Shown here: positions 1 to 4,973 of the stretch, piece by piece
Position numbering within the stretch: position 1 is the stretch's first letter
Layout of the letters: each line of letters opens with the position of its first letter
Source of the DNA: Candidatus Eiseniibacteriota bacterium
Lineage (GTDB): Bacteria; Eisenbacteria; RBG-16-71-46
NCBI GenBank assembly: GCA_023249815.1
Contig: JAHFBX010000009.1
Location: forward strand, 13,276 to 22,200
DNA: 8,925 bases
Reading direction: 5' to 3'
Program-made: the position numbers and the translations under genes
Notes under the pieces: model-generated
Database searches by the model: none
Seen by the model: the letters and a program-made list of their open reading frames with translations, nothing else
Told to the model about the DNA's origin: nothing

Positions 1-267
1 GCCGGGCTCGGACTCGTAGGCGTTGCACACGATGTAGCGTGGCTTGGGGCTCGCCTTGGGCACGAAGCTCCACTTCATGCCGGTGGGGAAGCCGGCGCCG
101 CCGCGGCCACGCAATCCCGACGCCTTCACCACCTCGATGACCTGGTCAGCGGGCGTCTTGCCAAGCGTCGCGGCCAGCGTCTCGTAGCCGCCGCCCCGCT
201 TGTAGGTCTCGATCCCGGCGAGCCCAGGCGTGTCGATGTCCTTGAACAGCAGCGGCCCACGGCTCAT
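1..267 (-). CDS. nuoF: NADH-quinone oxidoreductase subunit F, N-terminal part (cut by window edge)
   Basis: NuoF carries FMN, the NADH site and cluster N3 in the peripheral arm of complex I, where NADH is oxidised in the cytoplasm. Only the first 89 residues are present; the reading frame runs off the left edge. Residues 50-68 contain the family's glycine-rich nucleotide-binding stretch (SGLRGRGGAGFPTGMKW), followed by RYIVCNAYESEPG at 77-89, which is the standard continuation in this family. The ATG at 267-265 is chosen because it overlaps, as ATGA, the stop of a small upstream repeat ORF and gives the usual short N-terminus before LFKDID. It follows nuoE in the normal operon order, separated from the nuoE stop by one copy of the junction repeat. 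The four cysteines of cluster N3 lie beyond the window and cannot be checked. Family assignment is near certain; completeness is unknown. Confidence 0.96.
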   Translation of the reverse strand, partial: MSRGPLLFKDIDTPGLAGIETYKRGGGYETLAATLGKTPADQVIEVVKASGLRGRGGAGFPTGMKWSFVPKASPKPRYIVCNAYESEPG

Positions 268-290
268 GTGAGGCTCTTCGCTGCGCTCAT
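268..290 (-). repeat. Single junction-repeat unit between nuoE and nuoF (23 nt)
   Basis: One copy of the window's junction repeat. On the minus strand it starts with the core ATGAGCGCAGCGAAG and encodes an 8-codon mini-ORF, MSAAKSLT, with its TGA at 266-264. Its ATG (290-288) overlaps the nuoE stop (289-287) as ATGA, and its TGA overlaps the nuoF ATG (267-265) as ATGA. If the 23 nt were removed, nuoE and nuoF would themselves overlap by ATGA. The AAGAG just before the nuoF ATG is the only Shine-Dalgarno-like sequence there, so the unit probably supplies the nuoF ribosome-binding site. Whether MSAAKSLT is translated is unknown. Confidence 0.85.
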
Positions 291-796
291 CGGAGCGTCT
301 CCAGCAGCGCGTCGGTCTTCGCCTCGTCCAGGTTCTCGTGGTAATCGAAGCCCACCTGCATGCACGGGGCCGCGCCACACGCCGCGAGGCACTCGACGCG
401 ACGGAGCGTGAAGCGGCCGTCCGGTGTCGTCTCGCCGTGACCCACGCCGAGCTTCTTCTCGAGGTGCTTGAACAGCTTGTCCGAACCCATGAGCGAGCAC
501 GAGAGCGTCATGCACACCTGGAGGTGGTGACGTCCGACAGGCTTCATGTTGAACATGGTGTAGAACGTCGCGATGCCGAACACCTCGGCCTCAGGGAGCC
601 CGATCGCCTCGGCGACGAGCTTCAAGGCCGCGGGCGGCAGCCAGCCCCACTCGCGCTGCGCGATCCACAGCACGGGCATCACGGCGGAGCGCTTGACCGG
701 GTAGCGCGCGATCGCGTCGGCCACCTCGGCCTTCGCTTTCTCGGGCCAAGCCAGCGTGGCGGGTGCCTCGACGGGCATGACGGTGTCGTGGCTCAT
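287..796 (-). CDS. nuoE: NADH-quinone oxidoreductase subunit E (24-kDa, 2Fe-2S)
   Basis: NuoE is the thioredoxin-fold subunit that holds the 2Fe-2S cluster N1a next to the FMN of NuoF in the peripheral arm of complex I. The 169-residue product has the expected length. An N-terminal helical domain (about 18-85, with IATFYTMFNMKPVG at 75-88) precedes the cluster domain. The ligand pattern is complete: C95 and C100 (C-x4-C, in VCMTLSC) and C136 and C140 (C-x3-C, in ECLAAC), followed by GAAPCMQV. C145 is an extra cysteine at a usually hydrophobic position. The start at 796 gives MSHDTVMPVEAP; its ATG overlaps, as ATGA, the stop of the last mini-ORF in the upstream repeat array. The stop at 289-287 overlaps the ATG of the nuoE/nuoF repeat unit. 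The region just upstream of the ATG (GAAGACATCCGA) is only a weak ribosome-binding site, so coupling to upstream translation is plausible. Confidence 0.97.
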   Translation of the reverse strand: MSHDTVMPVEAPATLAWPEKAKAEVADAIARYPVKRSAVMPVLWIAQREWGWLPPAALKLVAEAIGLPEAEVFGIATFYTMFNMKPVGRHHLQVCMTLSCSLMGSDKLFKHLEKKLGVGHGETTPDGRFTLRRVECLAACGAAPCMQVGFDYHENLDEAKTDALLETLR

Positions 797-980
797 TCGG
801 ATGTCTTCGCTGCGCTCATGTGAGCCTCTTCGCTGCGCTCATGTGAGCCTCTTCGCTGCGCTCATGTGAGCCTCTTCGCTGCGCTCATGTGAGCCCCTTC
901 GCTGCGCTCATGTGAGCCTCTTCGCTGCGCTCATGTGAGCCCCTTCGCTTCGCTCATGTGAGCCTCTTCGCTTCGCTCAT
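793..980 (-). other. Chain of eight ATGA-overlapping 8-codon mini-ORFs
   Basis: Read in order from nuoD, the mini-ORFs encode MSEAKRLT, MSEAKGLT, MSAAKRLT, MSAAKGLT, MSAAKRLT, MSAAKRLT, MSAAKRLT and MSAAKTSE, each ended by TGA. Each stop shares its first two bases with the following start, and the last stop (795-793) overlaps the nuoE ATG. A ribosome finishing nuoD could therefore terminate and restart nine times in succession before and including nuoE, shifting frame by -1 at each step. The arithmetic is directly visible. That these peptides are made, or that the chain matters for nuoE expression, is inference. The alternative is a neutral tandem duplication whose period happens to equal 2 modulo 3. 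Confidence 0.45.
797..980 (-). repeat. Eight-unit 23-nt tandem array between nuoD and nuoE
   Basis: This array fills the whole nuoD-nuoE junction with exactly eight units of 23 nt (184 nt). On the minus strand ATGs begin at 980, 957, 934, 911, 888, 865, 842 and 819, and the next step of 23 lands on the nuoE ATG at 796. The unit is the 15-nt core ATGAGCGMAGCGAAG plus RGGCTCAC; the last unit instead ends ACATCCGA. The two units nearest nuoD have GAA as third codon, the other six GCA. Because 23 is 3x8-1, each unit is a mini-ORF of 8 codons whose TGA overlaps the next ATG as ATGA. The first ATG overlaps the nuoD TGA in the same way. Most units carry GAGG or AAGGGG 5 nt before the next ATG. There are no unique spacers and no terminal inverted repeats. 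Copy number may vary between strains. Confidence 0.95.
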
Positions 981-2158
981 CGGTCGATCTCCCCGAGCAC
1001 GATGTCGATGCTGCCGATCGCCGCGATGACGTCGGCGACGAGCTTGCCCTCCACCATCACGGGGAGGGCCTGCAGGTTCACGAACGAGGGCGAGCGCACC
1101 TTCATGCGCCACGGCCGGGACGAGCCGTCGCTCACGAAGTAGAAGCCGAGTTCGCCCTTCGGCGCTTCGACCGCGTGGTAGGCCTCGCCCACCGGCGGGA
1201 AGAAGCCGTGCGCCACGATCTTGAAGTGGTGGATCAGGGCCTCCATGGAAGTCTTCACTTCTTCCTTGGGCGGCAGCACGTACTTCCAGTCACGCAGGCG
1301 GTACTCGCCCTTCTCCCCCAGCTTCCGCACGCGCTGGATCGCCTGCTTCGCGATGCGCGTGGCCTGCCGCATCTCGGCAACGCGCACGGCGAAGCGGTCG
1401 AACGCGTCGCCGTGCTTTCCGAGCGGCACGTCGAAGTCGTAGGTCTCGTAGCCCGAGTAGGGCTCGGCCTTGCGCAGGTCCCAGTTCACGCCCGAGCCGC
1501 GGAGCGACGGGCCCGTCACGCCCCACGCCAGCGCGTCCTTCGCGGTCAACGGCGCGACGCCCTTCGTGCGCGCCAGCCAGATCGGATTCTTCGTGAGCAG
1601 CGACTCGTACTCGTCGATGTGCCCAGGCATCTCGTCCACGAACTTCTCGCAGCGCTCGAGGAAGCCCGCCGGGATGTCCATGGCGAGCCCGCCGACGCGG
1701 AAGTAACTCGCGGTCATGCGCGCGCCGCACACCATGTCGTAGATCGAGAGCACCTTCTCGCGCTCGCGGAAGCAGTACCAGAACACCGTGAGCGCGCCGA
1801 TGTCGATGGCGTGGGTGCCGAGCCACACGCAGTGCGCGCTGATGCGCGTGAGCTCGGTGAGCAGCACGCGGATGGCCTGGACGCGCTCGGGCACCGTGAT
1901 GTCGAGCAGCTTCTCGGCCGAGAGGCAGAGCGCCAGGTTGTTGCTCAGCGGAGCCAGGTAGTCCATGCGGTCAGTCTGCGGGATGGACTGCGTGTACGTC
2001 TTGTACTCCGCCTGCTTCTCCATGCCGGTGTGCAGGTAGCCGATGATCGGCTTGCACGCCACGACGTTCTCGCCGTCCAGCTCGAGCGCCACGCGCAGCA
2101 CGCCGTGCGTGCTGGGGTGCTGCGGCCCCATGTTGAGCGTCATGGTCTCACTGCGCAC
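977..2158 (-). CDS. nuoD: NADH-quinone oxidoreductase subunit D (49-kDa)
   Basis: NuoD forms, with NuoB, the quinone-binding chamber of complex I and descends from the large subunit of NiFe hydrogenases. The product is 393 residues, normal for a stand-alone NuoD. MTLNMGPQHPSTHGVLR (6-22) and RMDYLAP (64-70) are family hallmarks; H18 and Y67 align, by spacing, with the quinone-headgroup His and Tyr of the family. GVTGPSLRGSGV lies mid-protein, GELGFYFVSDGSSRPWR and RSPSFVNLQALP near the C-terminus, and the protein ends SIDIVLGEIDR as expected. I chose the GTG at 2158-2156 over the ATG at 2143 because the resulting SETMTLNMGPQHPSTHG matches openings common in deltaproteobacterial-type NuoD and because AGAAGG lies 9 nt before it. 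This start overlaps the end of nuoC by 11 nt. The stop (979-977) overlaps the first ATG of the 23-nt repeat array. Confidence 0.97.
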   Translation of the reverse strand: MRSETMTLNMGPQHPSTHGVLRVALELDGENVVACKPIIGYLHTGMEKQAEYKTYTQSIPQTDRMDYLAPLSNNLALCLSAEKLLDITVPERVQAIRVLLTELTRISAHCVWLGTHAIDIGALTVFWYCFREREKVLSIYDMVCGARMTASYFRVGGLAMDIPAGFLERCEKFVDEMPGHIDEYESLLTKNPIWLARTKGVAPLTAKDALAWGVTGPSLRGSGVNWDLRKAEPYSGYETYDFDVPLGKHGDAFDRFAVRVAEMRQATRIAKQAIQRVRKLGEKGEYRLRDWKYVLPPKEEVKTSMEALIHHFKIVAHGFFPPVGEAYHAVEAPKGELGFYFVSDGSSRPWRMKVRSPSFVNLQALPVMVEGKLVADVIAAIGSIDIVLGEIDR

Positions 2159-2711
2159 GGTAGCGAACCTTCTTGGGCGCGAGCTTCTTCAGGGCCGGCG
2201 ACGGGAGCTTCCGGCCCGGCGTGTTGTGCGTGAACGCCACTTCCTCGTAGCCGAGCGGTGAATCCTTGCGCAGCGGCCAGCCCACCCAGTCCTCGGGGAG
2301 CAGGATGCGCGTCAGGTCCGGATGGCCGGTGAATGTGATGCCGTAGAAGTCGTAGGTCTCGCGTTCGTGCCAGTTCGCGGTGGGCCACACGCCGCATACG
2401 GTGGGTACGCGCGGCTGCTCCTCGGGCACGCGCACCTTGAGCGTGAAGCGGGTCACTTGCTTCACCGACAGCAGGCTGTACACGCACTCGAAGCGCGGCA
2501 CGCGCGGCAGCAGGTCCACGCCGCCCATCCACGACAGCATCTCGAACCCGCACTCGGGATCGTCGCGCAGGAACGTGCACACGCCGACCAGTTGGTCCGC
2601 GGGCAGGAACAACGTGAAGTCCCGAACGGCCTCGCCTCGCTGGCGCTCGAACGCGACGCCGGGGAACTGCTCGCGCAGCCGCTGCTCGACCCGCTCGGGA
2701 GCCAGCGTCAC
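2148..2711 (-). CDS. nuoC: NADH-quinone oxidoreductase subunit C (30-kDa)
   Basis: NuoC is a structural subunit of the peripheral arm of complex I that docks against NuoD and NuoB. The 187-residue protein has the diagnostic C-terminal segment: ERETYDFYGI (116-125), GHPDLTRILLPEDW (129-142) and PLRKD (146-150), with a mostly alpha/beta N-terminal domain before it. The start is GTG at 2711-2709, which overlaps the nuoB stop as GTGA and gives MTLAPERVEQRLREQ; an open frame continues upstream inside nuoB but has no family support. The C-terminal tail after HNTPGRK is rich in lysine and proline. NuoC and NuoD are separate here, unlike the fused NuoCD of enterobacteria. Its end overlaps the proposed nuoD start by 11 nt, so B, C and D look translationally coupled without needing any repeat. 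Confidence 0.96.
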   Translation of the reverse strand: MTLAPERVEQRLREQFPGVAFERQRGEAVRDFTLFLPADQLVGVCTFLRDDPECGFEMLSWMGGVDLLPRVPRFECVYSLLSVKQVTRFTLKVRVPEEQPRVPTVCGVWPTANWHERETYDFYGITFTGHPDLTRILLPEDWVGWPLRKDSPLGYEEVAFTHNTPGRKLPSPALKKLAPKKVRYRAQ

Positions 2712-3316
2712 GAGGCCGCCACCTTGCGCTTCTTCTTCCGCGGGAACGGCCCCAGTTCGATCTTCGAGGTGAGGATCTTTTCTTGAAGTTTCATGATCCC
2801 GTGGATCAGGCCCTCGGGACGCGGCGGGCAGCCGGGCACGTAGACGTCCACCGGCACGATCTTGTCCACGCCCTGGAGGATCGCGTAGTTGTTGAACATG
2901 CCGCCGCACGAGCTGCACGCGCCCATCGCGATGACCCACTTGGGATCCGGCATCTGGTCGTAGAGCTGGCGCAGCACCGGCGCCATCTTGATGCTGACGC
3001 GGCCCGCCACGATCATGAGGTCGGCCTGGCGCGGACTGCCGCGGAACACCTCGGCGCCGAAGCGCGACACGTCGAAGCGCGGGCCGGCGATCGCCATCAT
3101 CTCGATGGCGCAGCATGCGAGCCCGAACCCGAGCGGCCAGATGGCGTTCGCGCGCGCCCAGTTCACCAGGCTCTCGACGGTGGTGAACAGGATGCCGCGC
3201 TCGAGTTCATCGCGCAGGCGGTCCTCTTCGCTCATCGGCATGGCGAGTTCGGCGGCCGGACGCGACGGAGCCTGCTCGGCGAGCGTGCGGAACGGGTTGT
3301 CGCGGGGGTCGGTCAT
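2708..3316 (-). CDS. nuoB: NADH-quinone oxidoreductase subunit B (N2 cluster)
   Basis: NuoB binds cluster N2, the last 4Fe-4S centre before quinone in complex I. In the 202-residue product the four N2 ligands are present with family spacing: C68 and C69 (LACCAIEMM), C134 (GACSSCGG) and C163 (VPGCPPRPE). C137 is an additional cysteine. The basic C-terminus (RKKKRKV) is common in NuoB of this type. The start at 3316 adds about 27 residues before M28 (MSEEDRLRDEL), where many relatives begin, so M28 (ATG at 3235-3233) is an alternative start; neither has a strong ribosome-binding site. I keep 3316 because its ATG overlaps, as ATGA, the stop of the junction-repeat mini-ORF. The nuoB stop overlaps the nuoC GTG as GTGA. 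Confidence 0.96.
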   Translation of the reverse strand: MTDPRDNPFRTLAEQAPSRPAAELAMPMSEEDRLRDELERGILFTTVESLVNWARANAIWPLGFGLACCAIEMMAIAGPRFDVSRFGAEVFRGSPRQADLMIVAGRVSIKMAPVLRQLYDQMPDPKWVIAMGACSSCGGMFNNYAILQGVDKIVPVDVYVPGCPPRPEGLIHGIMKLQEKILTSKIELGPFPRKKKRKVAAS

Positions 3317-3342
3317 CGTTGGAGGCTCTTCGCTTCGCTCAT
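3317..3342 (-). repeat. Single junction-repeat unit between nuoA and nuoB (26 nt)
   Basis: One copy of the junction repeat in its GAA form: the core ATGAGCGAAGCGAAG is followed by a longer tail. The mini-ORF is MSEAKSLQR, with TGA at 3315-3313 overlapping the nuoB ATG (3316-3314) as ATGA. The unit is 26 nt rather than 23, again 3n-1, so the same stop-start overlap is kept despite the different length. Unlike the other copies it does not overlap the upstream stop: 16 nt separate it from the nuoA TGA (3361-3359). AAGAG lies upstream of the nuoB ATG but is rather far away. Confidence 0.8.
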
Positions 3343-3358
3343 CGGACGGGGCCTCGGT

Positions 3359-3712
3359 TCACTCCCACTCGAGCGCGCGCTTCTTCAGGAGATACAGGTA
3401 GCCGATCAGCAGGATGACGATGAACAGCACCATCTCGATCAGGCCGTACAGCCCGAGCGAGTGGAACGCCACCGCCCACGGGTAGAGGAACACGGCTTCG
3501 ATGTCGAACAGGATGAACAGCACCGCCACCATGTAGAACTTGATCGTGAAGCGGCCGCGGGCATCCCCCACCGGGTCCACGCCGCACTCGTAGGCCGACA
3601 CCTTCTCGGGCGTCACCCGCCGCGGCACGATGATCGAGGAGGCCAGGATGGTGACCGCTCCGAAGCCCAACCCGACCGCCACGAACAGCAGGACCGGCAG
3701 ATACTCGAGCAT
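3359..3712 (-). CDS. nuoA: NADH-quinone oxidoreductase subunit A
   Basis: NuoA is a small membrane subunit of complex I near the quinone entry site, contacting NuoH and NuoB. The 117-residue protein shows three membrane segments at about 5-29, 58-79 and 86-109. The loop between the first two holds YECG (41-44), and the second segment ends with FDIEAVFLYPWA (69-80), whose acidic residues D70 and E72 are characteristic. The ATG at 3712 gives MLEYLPVLLF and has GGAGG (3729-3725) upstream, 12 nt away; an earlier in-frame ATG at 3760 would add 16 residues without family support and falls close to the predicted transcription start. It is the first gene of the nuo operon, following a promoter in the gap after etfA. 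Confidence 0.96.
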   Translation of the reverse strand: MLEYLPVLLFVAVGLGFGAVTILASSIIVPRRVTPEKVSAYECGVDPVGDARGRFTIKFYMVAVLFILFDIEAVFLYPWAVAFHSLGLYGLIEMVLFIVILLIGYLYLLKKRALEWE

Positions 3713-3736
3713 GCCGCGCGTCGTCCTCCGTTGGCA

Positions 3737-3751
3737 GGCGCGTGGTGCGCC
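3737..3751 (-). other. Small hairpin in the nuoA leader
   Basis: GGCGC and GCGCC flank a 5-nt loop (ACCAC on the minus strand). It falls between the predicted transcription start and the GGAGG of nuoA. There is no T-run, so it is not an intrinsic terminator for etfA. It could stabilise the leader or modulate ribosome access, or be chance in GC-rich DNA. Confidence 0.3.
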
Positions 3752-3763
3752 TCCGAACACCGC

Positions 3764-3792
3764 AACCTACGCGGCCCCTCCGCCAGCGTCAA
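3764..3792 (-). promoter_or_regulatory. Candidate sigma-70 promoter for the nuo operon
   Basis: On the minus strand a TTGACG (-35, 3792-3787) is followed after exactly 17 bp by TAGGTT (-10, 3769-3764). Transcription would begin near 3757, leaving a leader of about 45 nt before the nuoA ATG. It is the best promoter-like pair in the window and lies in the only real gap between etfA and nuoA, suggesting that nuo can be expressed apart from etf. Confidence 0.6.
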
Positions 3793-3810
3793 GCCTCTGT
3801 AGCGCTTGCG

Positions 3811-4782
3811 TCAGTGGAGTTTCCGGATGGCTTCCGTGAGCGCCGGAACCACCTCGAACAGGTCGCCGACCAGACCGTAATCCGCCACCTTGAAGATGGG
3901 GGCGTCCGCGTCCTTGTTGATGGCCACGATGCAGCGAGACGACGACATGCCGGCGAGATGCTGGATTGCGCCCGAGATACCGACCGCCACGTAGAGCTTG
4001 GGGCTCACCGTCTTGCCGGTCTGTCCCACCTGGTCGCCGTGCGGCCGCCACCCGGCGTCCACGACCGCTCGCGAGGCGCCGACCGTGGCGCCGAGCGCAT
4101 CCGCGAGCTGTTCGATGAGTCCGAAGTTCTCGGGACCCTTCAAGCCTCGACCGCCCGACACGATGATCTCGGACTCGGTGAGGTCCGGCCTGTCGCCGGT
4201 CGCCCCCGACGTGCCGGTGACGATCGCGCGGGGTGCCGCCGCGTCCCAGTCGAACGCCAGCGGCGCGACCTCGGCGGTCTTCCCCGCTTGCGGAGCCGGC
4301 GGCGCGAACACCTTGGGCCGAAGCGTCGCCATCGCCGGCGACATCGGGAAGCCGACCGTCTCGAACGCCTTCCCGGCCATGACCGGCCGGCGCGCGACGA
4401 GCTTCCCGTCCTTTGCGGTGAGCGCCGTGCAGTCGGCAGCGAGCCCGACGCCGAGCAGTGCCGCGACGCGCGGCGCCATGTCCTTGCCGATGGACGATGC
4501 GCCGAACAACACCAGCGTCGCGTTCGTGGCGCGCGCTGCGGCCGCGACCGCGGCGGCATAGCCCGCGCCGTCGTAGCGCACGAACGCCTCGTGCTTGGCG
4601 ACCAACACCTTCGCGGCGCCGGCTTCGCCCAACGAGGTGAGCCCGTCGTCGGTCGCGCCGCAGTAGACACCCGTCACCGTGCCGCCGAGGGCAGCGGCGA
4701 GGCGAGTCGCCTCGCCAAGCGCCTCACGCGCGACCGGACGCACGTGGCCGTCGCGCTGTTCGATGTAGACGAGGATGCTCAT
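3811..4782 (-). CDS. etfA: Electron transfer flavoprotein, alpha subunit
   Basis: EtfA binds the redox-active FAD of ETF, the soluble carrier that takes electrons from acyl-CoA and similar dehydrogenases. The 323-residue length is typical. The N-terminal nucleotide-fold domain starts MSILVYIEQRDG. The C-terminal FAD domain is intact: GASRAVVDAGW (235-245), GQTGKTVSPKLY (253-264), AVGISGAIQHLAGM (266-279), INKD (288-291) and APIFKVADYGLVGDLFEVVP (294-313). Ser, Thr, His and Asp residues in these motifs contact FAD in characterised ETFs. The ATG at 4782 overlaps, as ATGA, the end of the 64-codon repeat ORF; AAGG lies 7 nt upstream, inside the last repeat unit, so the repeat supplies the ribosome-binding site. 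The partner EtfB is just upstream. Nothing suggests a bifurcating-type fusion or an added ferredoxin domain. Confidence 0.97.
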   Translation of the reverse strand: MSILVYIEQRDGHVRPVAREALGEATRLAAALGGTVTGVYCGATDDGLTSLGEAGAAKVLVAKHEAFVRYDGAGYAAAVAAAARATNATLVLFGASSIGKDMAPRVAALLGVGLAADCTALTAKDGKLVARRPVMAGKAFETVGFPMSPAMATLRPKVFAPPAPQAGKTAEVAPLAFDWDAAAPRAIVTGTSGATGDRPDLTESEIIVSGGRGLKGPENFGLIEQLADALGATVGASRAVVDAGWRPHGDQVGQTGKTVSPKLYVAVGISGAIQHLAGMSSSRCIVAINKDADAPIFKVADYGLVGDLFEVVPALTEAIRKLH

Positions 4783-4973
4783 GAGATGACCTTCGCTGCG
4801 CGCATCGGCACCGTCTTCGCTGCGCGCATCCCGATCACCTTCGCTGCGCGCATCGGCACCGTCTTCGCTGCGCGCATCCCGATCACCTTCGCTGCGCTCA
4901 TCGGCACCGTCTTCGCTGCGCGCATCCCGATCACCTTCGCTGCGCTCATCCCGATCACCTTCGCTGCGCTCAT
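4779..4973 (-). CDS. 64-codon octapeptide-repeat ORF between etfB and etfA (translation unproven)
   Basis: The 24-nt period keeps one frame open through the whole array, giving eight octapeptides: MSAAKVIG twice, MRAAKTVP, MSAAKVIG, MRAAKTVP, MRAAKVIG, MRAAKTVP and MRAAKVIS, then TGA (4781-4779). Its ATG overlaps the etfB stop (4972-4970) and its TGA overlaps the etfA ATG, both as ATGA. The peptide has no acidic residue and about thirteen Lys/Arg, so it would be strongly basic; a Met every eighth residue means reinitiation could occur at any unit. No known family is recognised. It may be a real small protein, only a path for ribosomes between etfB and etfA, or a neutral by-product of the repeat. 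The frame architecture is certain, the product is not. Confidence 0.4.
   Translation of the reverse strand: MSAAKVIGMSAAKVIGMRAAKTVPMSAAKVIGMRAAKTVPMRAAKVIGMRAAKTVPMRAAKVIS
4783..4973 (-). repeat. Eight-unit 24/23-nt tandem array between etfB and etfA
   Basis: Eight copies of the junction repeat fill the etfB-etfA junction. ATGs begin at 4973, 4949, 4925, 4901, 4877, 4853, 4829 and 4805: seven steps of 24 nt and a last step of 23 to the etfA ATG at 4782. The core is ATG(A/C)GCGCAGCGAAG. Two tail types occur, GTGATCGGG and ACGGTGCCG, in the order A, A, B, A, B, A, B, with a variant A-like tail (GTCATCTC) last. The A-B alternation suggests growth by 48-bp dimer duplication. The A tail gives AAGGTGATC, a match to the 3' part of an extended Shine-Dalgarno sequence, 3 nt before the next ATG. 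Confidence 0.95.

Noticed and set aside
797..980. CRISPR-like array
   Set aside because: The 23-nt units follow each other directly with no unique spacers, and no cas gene is present.
797..980. Assembly artefact in the tandem array
   Set aside because: Units differ at defined positions (GAA/GCA, AGG/GGG, divergent last unit), and single copies occur at other junctions, so the repeat is real; the exact copy number could still be misassembled.
1175..2233. Long plus-strand open frame (about 350 codons) opposite nuoD
   Set aside because: It is the antisense of a certain nuoD, rich in Arg, His and Ala with no recognisable motif; a typical shadow in GC-rich coding DNA. The same applies to plus-strand frames at 2783-3802, 3742-5148, 5090-5743, 5987-7063, 7184-7909 and 7266-7937.
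3776..3810. Intrinsic terminator after etfA
   Set aside because: Only a 5-bp CAAGC/GCTTG pairing with a long loop is possible, with no T-run, and it overlaps the -35 of the nuo promoter.
4783..4973. Insertion sequence remnant or MITE at the repeat arrays
   Set aside because: No terminal inverted repeats, no transposase fragment and a tandem rather than dispersed organisation; the only possible target duplication is the ATGA tetramer, discussed as a finding.
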